Positions 36,504 through 41,458 of a DNA stretch of 41,458 bases are shown here, one piece after another (positions within the stretch are counted from its first letter, which is position 1; each line of letters starts with the position of its first letter). Source of the DNA: Thiorhodococcus minor. Lineage in GTDB: Bacteria > Pseudomonadota > Gammaproteobacteria > Chromatiales > Chromatiaceae. The notes beneath the pieces are model-generated. The model saw nothing but the letters and a program-made list of their open reading frames with translations. It ran no database searches and was not told the origin of the DNA. A program made the position numbers and the translations under genes. The DNA lies in NCBI RefSeq assembly GCF_010820565.1, contig NZ_JAAIJQ010000050.1, positions 1-41,458 of the forward strand. Reading direction: 5' to 3'.

Positions 36504-37219
36504 CAGAGACTCGGATCGGGAAACAATGCATGGACAACTCCTAAGGGTCCCAAGGAGGTCCCAATCAGCAACACGCCCGAGGCCGCGACCGTGATGAGGA
36601 TGTTGTCGTCGATGGGGCCGAATTCGTAGCGCTCGACGACCGTCGCGACCACTGCAGAGATGAGCCCCCAGACAGGGATGGCCGGCGTCGCCATGCCGCC
36701 GACGATCCAGCCCATGGGGGCGCAGAGCAGCAGCATGAAGAGGTTGCCGATGGGGCTCTTGGAGCGCTTGCGGATGATGGCGTTGCGCACGATGCCGGTG
36801 ACGCCGTCGCCGAAGGCCATGTAGAGGGAGGGCAGGATGGCGAGCCAGGGATTCTCCAGCAGCCACCAGAGGAAGGACACCGAGACGCTCCACATGAGGG
36901 CGAACTTGACGTCGTTGCGGTTCTCCGGGGTCTGGAACCAGTAGAAGCGCAGGCCAGTGAGATGGCCCAGATAGGTCAGGGCCGTCAGCAGCAGGCCGCA
37001 GATCAGCGGGAACCAGGGGTCCGCGAAGACGAAGGGGACCATCAGCGATCCCACGCCCCCGGCCATCATGTGGACGATCTTGCGGTTGTAGTAGACGGCG
37101 CGGATGGGCTCCATGCCGCGCTCGACCATGGCCTGGTAGGGGATCCGGGTGAGAAAGAGGATGCAGAGGACGTAGAGGCTCAGGCCGACGGCCCAGTAAA
37201 GCTGGCTTGTGAAGGTCAT
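36500..37219 (-). CDS. Phytol/dolichol kinase-like membrane protein (COG0170 type)
   Basis: A 239-residue integral membrane protein with six or seven helices. Family signs are the NRKIVHMMAGG motif (about 45-55) and AFGDGVTGIVRNAI (about 135-148), matching the conserved GD-x-x-x-x-x-G site of CTP-dependent phytol/dolichol/farnesol kinases and related cytidylyltransferases. In a phototroph it could salvage phytol or geranylgeraniol for bacteriochlorophyll, but the substrate is not determinable and databases often call relatives phosphatidate cytidylyltransferase. Start ATG 37219; single gene on the minus strand between decayed regions. The stop lies inside a perfect palindrome. Confidence 0.7.
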   Translation of the reverse strand: MTFTSQLYWAVGLSLYVLCILFLTRIPYQAMVERGMEPIRAVYYNRKIVHMMAGGVGSLMVPFVFADPWFPLICGLLLTALTYLGHLTGLRFYWFQTPENRNDVKFALMWSVSVSFLWWLLENPWLAILPSLYMAFGDGVTGIVRNAIIRKRSKSPIGNLFMLLLCAPMGWIVGGMATPAIPVWGLISAVVATVVERYEFGPIDDNILITVAASGVLLIGTSLGPLGVVHALFPDPSLW

Positions 37220-37260
37220 GAGGTCTTGGCTCGCGTGCGCGTCATGAAATCGCCGTCATC

Positions 37261-37732
37261 CTAATCGGGTCGACGCCGCATTGCCTCTCGAATCCTGCGG
37301 TTTGCTTCCAGTCTTCGCCGAGTACATGGCGAAATCGGCGCGATCCGCGCGCCCTGTGTCAATCCGGCGAGCACCATGGGGAGAAACATGAGGAGCGCCA
37401 TGATCTGCGTCTGAACCTGCGGCTTGGCCGGCAGCCAGGCGGCGAAGGGCGCGGTCGATGCGCCTCCGGCGACGTGGAGGGCCCTGCGCAGGGCATCCGG
37501 CCAGCTCAGGCTGAGGGTGCCCCGCTTCTTGGGTCTGGAGACGAGCTCGCGGAGCATCGGGATTGCGGGCACGCCGAGCACGACGCCCGCGAAATCGCCG
37601 CCGAGGAATGCGATCACCGGAGTAGCCGAAGACGATGAGCAGGATGTGGAGCAGTATCCGGCCGGCGCGGCGCCAGCCTGCCTCCCTTGTTGGTTGCGAT
37701 CCTGGCACCAGTGCTCCCCGCGAAGCGGCCAT
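37261..37732 (-). pseudogene. Frameshifted small membrane protein
   Basis: Two minus-strand frames join into one sequence: MAASRGALV...RILLHILLIVFGYS, then VIAFLGGDFAGVVLGVPAIPMLRELVSRPKKRG...LMFLPMVLAGLTQG. The switch falls near 37619 in TACTCCGGTGATC and fits a single extra G. Two or three hydrophobic segments are seen. The family is not recognised. A sequencing error cannot be excluded; neighbouring fragments suggest real decay. Between this and znuC lies only the Zur-controlled promoter region. Confidence 0.55.
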
Positions 37733-37867
37733 CTTCTCGGCCTTTCCTGCGGCTGGATTCTAAGCGTTTCTGGTTGCGGACGGTCGCTCACACCGACCGC
37801 CTGACCCGGCTGGGCTAGAAGGGCGAGAGGATGGCCTGCGGGGATGCCGCTAGGTCGTCGTTCCGGC

Positions 37868-37891
37868 TTGCGTTACAATATAGCATTCGGC
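37868..37891 (+). promoter_or_regulatory. Zur box upstream of znuC
   Basis: GTTACAATATAGCATT (37872-37887) fits the proteobacterial Zur palindrome GTTATAATATAACATT with two changes. It includes a TACAAT -10-like hexamer, so zinc-loaded Zur would block the promoter. Zur itself is encoded two genes downstream. The start of znuC is about 95 bp away. Confidence 0.8.
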
Positions 37892-37983
37892 CGCTGCTGA
37901 GGGCCGGCTCGCGTGAGGTTGGGTTAACTTTGAATGGGCGTCACGACAATGAGCGCTGAGGCTTACATGGCTAGATTGGCGGC

Positions 37984-38712
37984 ATGGCTGAGCCCGTAAT
38001 TCAGGTCGAGGACCTCAGCTTCTCTTATGGGGATGCGCTGGTGCTCGAGCAGGTGACGCTGTCGATCGAGTCCGGCGAGTTCGTCGGGCTGGTGGGACCC
38101 AATGCCGGCGGCAAGAGCACGCTCCTGAAGCTCGTGCTGGGGCTGCTGCGGCCGCAGGTCGGACGGATACGGGTCCTGGGGCAGTCGCCGCGCCGCGCGG
38201 TGCGGCGCATCGGCTATGTGCCGCAATTTCCGAGCTTTCCGCGCGACTTTCCGATCTCGGTCGAGCAGGTGGTCTTGATGGGGCGGCTCGGCATGGGGCG
38301 GCTGCTGGGGCGCTATGACACGTCCGACCGGGCCGCCGCGACAGGGGCGTTGAGGGAAGTCGAGGCCCTGGACCTGGCCAAGCGGCCGATCGGCGCGCTC
38401 TCCGGCGGCCAGCTGCAGCGCGTGCTGCTGGCCCGGGCGCTGGCGAGCGAGCCCGAGATCCTCATCCTGGACGAGCCGACGGCCAATGTCGACCAACGGG
38501 CGGAGACCGATGTCTTCGGCTTGCTGGCCGAGCTCAACCGGCGCCTGACCATCCTGCTGGTGTCTCATGACATCGCCTTCATCTCGGAGTACGTCAGCCG
38601 CGTGGCTTGCCTCAATCGCACCCTGGCCTGCCATAGGACGCTCGAGATCGACGGCGATACCGTGCAGCAGCTCTACGGCGGCCATGTCCGTCAGGTTGCG
38701 CATGGGCACTGA
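37984..38712 (+). CDS. znuC: Zinc ABC transporter ATP-binding protein
   Basis: A 242-residue ABC ATPase driving zinc import. Walker A is GPNAGGKST (about 37-45), the signature LSGGQLQRVLLARAL and Walker B ILILDEPTANVD, with the H-loop histidine in LLVSHDIAF. The sequence is of the metal-type ABC family (ZnuC/MntB). It is followed directly by znuB and controlled by the Zur box upstream. No znuA is seen in the window, so the periplasmic binding protein must be encoded elsewhere. Confidence 0.94.
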   Translation: MAEPVIQVEDLSFSYGDALVLEQVTLSIESGEFVGLVGPNAGGKSTLLKLVLGLLRPQVGRIRVLGQSPRRAVRRIGYVPQFPSFPRDFPISVEQVVLMGRLGMGRLLGRYDTSDRAAATGALREVEALDLAKRPIGALSGGQLQRVLLARALASEPEILILDEPTANVDQRAETDVFGLLAELNRRLTILLVSHDIAFISEYVSRVACLNRTLACHRTLEIDGDTVQQLYGGHVRQVAHGH

Positions 38713-38796
38713 CATGGCTTGCCAAGGCTCAGTGATTGCCGTCGGGTCGGGGATTCGGTCGTTGTTGAGTCAGCGGTTGTCGCGCGGAGCAGCGGC

Positions 38797-39645
38797 ATGA
38801 GCGAATTCCTTGCAGCCCTCGGCGAATACGGCTTCCTTCAGTCGGCCTTGATCGCGGGGCTCTTGGCGAGCGTCGGCTGTGGTGTCATCGGGACCTTCGT
38901 CGTCGTCAAGCGCATCGCCTTCATGGCGGGCGGCATCGCCCACTCGGTGCTGGGCGGCATGGGGGCGGCGCTCTATTTCGGCCTCGACCCCTTCGCGGGT
39001 GCCCTGGCGGCCGCCATCGCCTCAGCCCTGCTCATCGGTACGGTCCGCCTGGCCTGGAAGACCCAAGAGGACACCATGATCGGCGCGCTCTGGGCCATCG
39101 GCATGGCGGTCGGCGTGCTTTTCATCGCCAAGACCCCAGGCTATGCCTCGGATCTCATGAGCTTTCTGTTCGGCAACATCCTCCTGGTGCCGACCGAGGA
39201 GCTTTGGCTCATGGCCGGTCTCGACCTCTTGCTGGTCGCGGCGGTTACGCTCTTCTATCGGCAGTTCTTGGCGATCAGCTTCGACGAGGAGCTGGCGCGG
39301 CTGCGCGGTGTCCCTGTCGCCTTCTTCTACCTGCTCCTGCTGTGCCTGGTCGCCATCACCGTGGTCCTGCTCATCCAGGTCGTCGGGCTCATCCTGGTAA
39401 TCGCACTGCTCACCCTGCCGGCCGCCATCGCCGGTCATTACGTCCATTCCCTGGGCGCCATGATGCTGATCGCGACACTCCTTGGGGCGCTCTTCACCTC
39501 ATTGGGTCTGGCGCTGTCGTTCGGCCCGGACCTGCCTGCAGGGCCGACCATGATCCTGCTCGCGGGCGGCGTCTATGTTTGCTCGGCGTTCTCGAGCCAG
39601 ATGATCGTCCGCCATCGGGCCCGCCGTCGGGCCAAGGCGGCCTAG
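38797..39645 (+). CDS. znuB: Zinc ABC transporter permease
   Basis: A 282-residue inner-membrane permease with about eight helices, ABC-3 family. Typical stretches: FVVVKRIAFMAGGIAHSVLGG, the KTPGYASDLMSFLFGNILLV cytoplasmic region, RGVPVAFFY and ALLTLPAAIAGHY. ATG 38797 follows GGAG and opens at the first helix; an upstream in-frame ATG at 38719 would add 26 residues without family similarity. Pairs with ZnuC. The zur ATG follows 9 bp after its stop. Confidence 0.93.
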   Translation: MSEFLAALGEYGFLQSALIAGLLASVGCGVIGTFVVVKRIAFMAGGIAHSVLGGMGAALYFGLDPFAGALAAAIASALLIGTVRLAWKTQEDTMIGALWAIGMAVGVLFIAKTPGYASDLMSFLFGNILLVPTEELWLMAGLDLLLVAAVTLFYRQFLAISFDEELARLRGVPVAFFYLLLLCLVAITVVLLIQVVGLILVIALLTLPAAIAGHYVHSLGAMMLIATLLGALFTSLGLALSFGPDLPAGPTMILLAGGVYVCSAFSSQMIVRHRARRRAKAA

Positions 39646-39654
39646 CTGGAGGTC

Positions 39655-40113
39655 ATGCCAATGGACGCCAAGCCCATCGACCTCGCCCTGCGCCGTGCGG
39701 ATGCCTTGTGCCACGAGCGCGGCGTGCGCCTGACCCCGCAGCGGCGACGGGTGCTCGAGATCCTCTGCGCGGCGGAGCGGCCGCTTGGCGCCTATGAGAT
39801 CCTCGACGCCATGCGTGTGGGCAACCGGTCGCTGGCGCCCCCAACGGTCTATCGCGCTCTGGATTTTCTGCTGGAGCAGGGGCTGGTGCACAAGTTGGAG
39901 AGCCGGCATGCCTTTGTCGGCTGCACGCACCCGGAGCATCCGCATTCCTGTCAGTTCCTCATTTGCGCCGATTGTGGACTGGTCACCGAGGTGGAGGATG
40001 CGGCCGTCGCCGAGAGTCTCGCGTCGGTCGCCGCGGCGAGCGGCTTCCGGGCGGAGCGTCCCGTGGTGGAGCTGATCGGGACCTGCGCGGACTGCGTGCG
40101 CAAGCGCCACTGA
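39655..40113 (+). CDS. zur: Zinc uptake regulator Zur (Fur family)
   Basis: A 152-residue Fur-family repressor. The winged helix includes RLTPQRRRVLEIL and PPTVYRALDFL. Structural zinc cysteines lie in CADCG (C104, C107) and CADC (C144, C147). The regulatory region is H85-x4-C90-x-H92 with the following HPEHPHSC. Placement inside the znu cluster, and the Zur box at 37872, identify it as Zur rather than Fur. The alternative start is the ATG at 39661. Because it is probably in the operon it represses, it would be autoregulated. Confidence 0.93.
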   Translation: MPMDAKPIDLALRRADALCHERGVRLTPQRRRVLEILCAAERPLGAYEILDAMRVGNRSLAPPTVYRALDFLLEQGLVHKLESRHAFVGCTHPEHPHSCQFLICADCGLVTEVEDAAVAESLASVAAASGFRAERPVVELIGTCADCVRKRH

Positions 40114-40204
40114 CTTGAACCAAGCCTTGAGCCTGAAGAGAGCTGTTGAACCGCAAAGCGCGCGAAGGGCGCAACGGTTGTCAATGCGTTCGGAATGGAG
40201 CAGT

Positions 40205-40260
40205 CAGCTACCAGCCGCCAGCGGAGCACCGTCATAGCCTAGAGCTGGCTGCTGGTGGCT
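40205..40260. repeat. Inverted AGCNNCC-type repeat between zur and the DUF2796 gene
   Basis: AGCTACCAGCCGCCAGC (40207-40223) is mirrored by the complement of GCTGGCTGCTGGTGGCT at 40244-40260, 15 of 17 positions pairing. The units have 7-bp register (GCTACCA, GCCGCCA) and resemble the degenerate heptads at 11782. The 40114-40297 gap holds no gene and no second Zur box. Confidence 0.6.
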
Positions 40261-40297
40261 CCTTTAGGCTCAAAACCGTCGACATTGGAGTCACCTT

Positions 40298-40855
40298 ATG
40301 CGTGTGAAGATCCTTCGGGCGATCGGCGTCTTGGCGCCGCTGCTCCTTGTTGCGGCCCTTGGTGCCCACGCCGAAGGCCGGGGGCGGCCCTATGTGCAGG
40401 GCGTCGCGAATCTCGATTTCGAGATCCAAGGGCAGCAGGTCCTCGTCCGGCTCTTTGCCCCGGCAGCGACCCTGGTCGGATTCGAGCATTCCCCAAGCAC
40501 GCGGCTGGAGTCCGAGACCTTGACGCTGGCGCGCGAGAACCTGGAGGCGGGCGACGGCATGGTTCGCTTCAACACCAAGGCCGCCTGCCGCTTGGTCGAG
40601 GCGTCGGTCGACGCCGATCTGCCGGATTCGGCTAGGCCCGGAAAGGCTGGGTCCGAAGCGCCCGCTCGTGTGGAGATCTCGGCCGAGTATGGGTTCGCGT
40701 GCGCACGCCCCGAGGCGCTCGACACCGCCGCGCTCGGACTTTTCATCGGCTTCCCGGCGCTGCAGCGGGTGCTGGTCCACTATGTGATGCCGGCTGGGCG
40801 AGGCGCCGCCGAGCTGACCCCGGGTAATCCCGTCGTCAGCTTCGTTCCCCTTTGA
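40298..40855 (+). CDS. DUF2796 (ZrgA-like) secreted protein
   Basis: A 185-residue protein with a signal peptide (about 1-25, ending AHAEG). The family core is HGVA-type: VQGVANLDFEIQGQQVLVRLFAPAATLVGFEHSPST, followed by the C-terminal VEISAEYGFACARPEAL and IGFPALQRVLVHYVMPAG. DUF2796 proteins occur in Zur regulons (ZrgA of Vibrio) and are thought to be periplasmic zinc-uptake components. The usual histidine-rich segment is missing here, so zinc binding is less certain. The zur-downstream location supports the role. It overlaps or abuts the next gene. Confidence 0.8.
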   Translation: MRVKILRAIGVLAPLLLVAALGAHAEGRGRPYVQGVANLDFEIQGQQVLVRLFAPAATLVGFEHSPSTRLESETLTLARENLEAGDGMVRFNTKAACRLVEASVDADLPDSARPGKAGSEAPARVEISAEYGFACARPEALDTAALGLFIGFPALQRVLVHYVMPAGRGAAELTPGNPVVSFVPL

Positions 40856-40866
40856 GCGGCTTCGGG

Positions 40867-41436
40867 ATGTCTGAGATCTGCGCGCGTCGGCGGCTGCATC
40901 CTCTGTGGCTTTGGAGCATGGTCGTGCTCCTGCTGGCCGGCTGTGATGCGCGGCAGCCGACCGAGCCCTTCACGGACGCGGAGGTCATCAACTGGGACGT
41001 CCTCATGCCGCCGGACTGGAGCCCTGAGTCCTATCTGAAGCAGCTCGAGGCCGAAGGCATCGACGCGCTGGGCGACGAGGACCCGCGCGCCATCGCCCTG
41101 CTGGACCAGCTCAAAGCCGAGTGGGCTAAGGCGCCCCTGGTCGATGGGATCGACGGCCGCAGGGTGCGGCTGCCTGGCTTCGTGGTGCCCGTCGAATGGG
41201 GCGAGCAGGAGATGCCAGGCTTTCTCCTGGTGCCCTATTTTGGCGCCTGCATCCATACGCCGCCGCCACCGGCGAGCCAGACCGTCTATGTCGTCATGCC
41301 TGCGGGCGAGCCCTACCAGGGTGGTCTCTTCGATACGGTTTGGGTCACTGGGACCATTCACGCGCTGACTGATCGCAGCGCCCAATGCCATGGACTTAAG
41401 CCGCCCGGCAGTACGCCGGGTGGAATCCGGGCTTGA
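40867..41436 (+). CDS. DUF3299 lipoprotein
   Basis: A 189-residue lipoprotein. The signal ends in VLLLAGC (lipobox, Cys26), followed by a DUF3299 domain: INWDVLMPPDW, RLPGFVVPVEW, LLVPYFGACIHTPPPPASQTVYV. The domain is a common neighbour of DUF2796 proteins in zinc-related loci. ATG 40867 is chosen; a TTG at 40852 overlapping the previous stop is also possible. No ABC transporter gene separates it from DUF2796, unlike in some relatives. Only 22 bp follow to the window end. Confidence 0.78.
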   Translation: MSEICARRRLHPLWLWSMVVLLLAGCDARQPTEPFTDAEVINWDVLMPPDWSPESYLKQLEAEGIDALGDEDPRAIALLDQLKAEWAKAPLVDGIDGRRVRLPGFVVPVEWGEQEMPGFLLVPYFGACIHTPPPPASQTVYVVMPAGEPYQGGLFDTVWVTGTIHALTDRSAQCHGLKPPGSTPGGIRA

Positions 41437-41458
41437 GCTTGCCGGGATTGAGGCGTGG

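Overview
The window reads as chromosome of a GC-rich gammaproteobacterium, most likely a purple sulfur bacterium (Chromatiaceae type). The basis is gene style and content: a membrane-bound hup-type uptake [NiFe]-hydrogenase operon, an oxaloacetate-decarboxylase-type alpha subunit, a phytol/dolichol-kinase-like protein, very large PAS/GGDEF/EAL proteins, and many dispersed REP-like and 7-bp tandem repeats. This placement is inference; there is no rRNA or tRNA to fix it.

Layout. (1) 101-1924: biotin-dependent oxaloacetate decarboxylase/pyruvate carboxylase alpha-type subunit. (2) 2198-23918: a cyclic-di-GMP and phosphorelay island. On the minus strand are two giant PAS-GGDEF-EAL proteins (one with a periplasmic c-type heme motif), an HTH-receiver protein, and a translationally coupled pair made of a V4R sensor and a diguanylate cyclase. 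On the plus strand is a multi-PAS NtrB-like histidine kinase. Next to it are a decayed histidine kinase/receiver remnant, an HDOD protein, and a 1665-residue hybrid kinase that also carries GGDEF and EAL. (3) 23918-26228: a PhnD-like periplasmic binding protein and an OprP/OprO-type porin. They are transcribed directly into the hybrid kinase and HDOD genes with 19-nt, 1-nt and 4-nt junctions, so porin, binding protein, kinase and HDOD form one apparent operon running from outer membrane to second messenger. (4) 26584-28985: a UMF1-type MFS transporter and a PAS/coiled-coil protein with no output domain.

(5) 29466-35814: a near-perfect sigma-54 -24/-12 promoter followed by hupS-hupL-hupC-hupD-hupF-hupH-hupJ. 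The small subunit carries all six proximal-cluster cysteines of the oxygen-tolerant (group 1d) enzymes. Two copies of one REP-like hairpin separate hupL from hupC and hupF from hupH. No hupG/hyaE or hupI/hoxR gene lies between the hup genes. (6) 35815-37983: a decayed zone with an ammonium-transporter fragment, hairpin repeats, an intact phytol/dolichol-kinase-like gene and a frameshifted small membrane-protein gene.

(7) 37872-41436: a zinc-homeostasis cluster with a clear Zur box, znuC, znuB, zur, a DUF2796 (ZrgA-like) secreted protein and a DUF3299 lipoprotein, all on the plus strand. znuA is not in the window.

Overall, the middle of the window senses the environment (heme, V4R ligand, a periplasmic solute, phosphorelay input) and converts it to c-di-GMP. 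The right side handles hydrogen uptake and zinc supply. Many long open frames antisense to the large signalling genes are by-products of high GC and are not listed.
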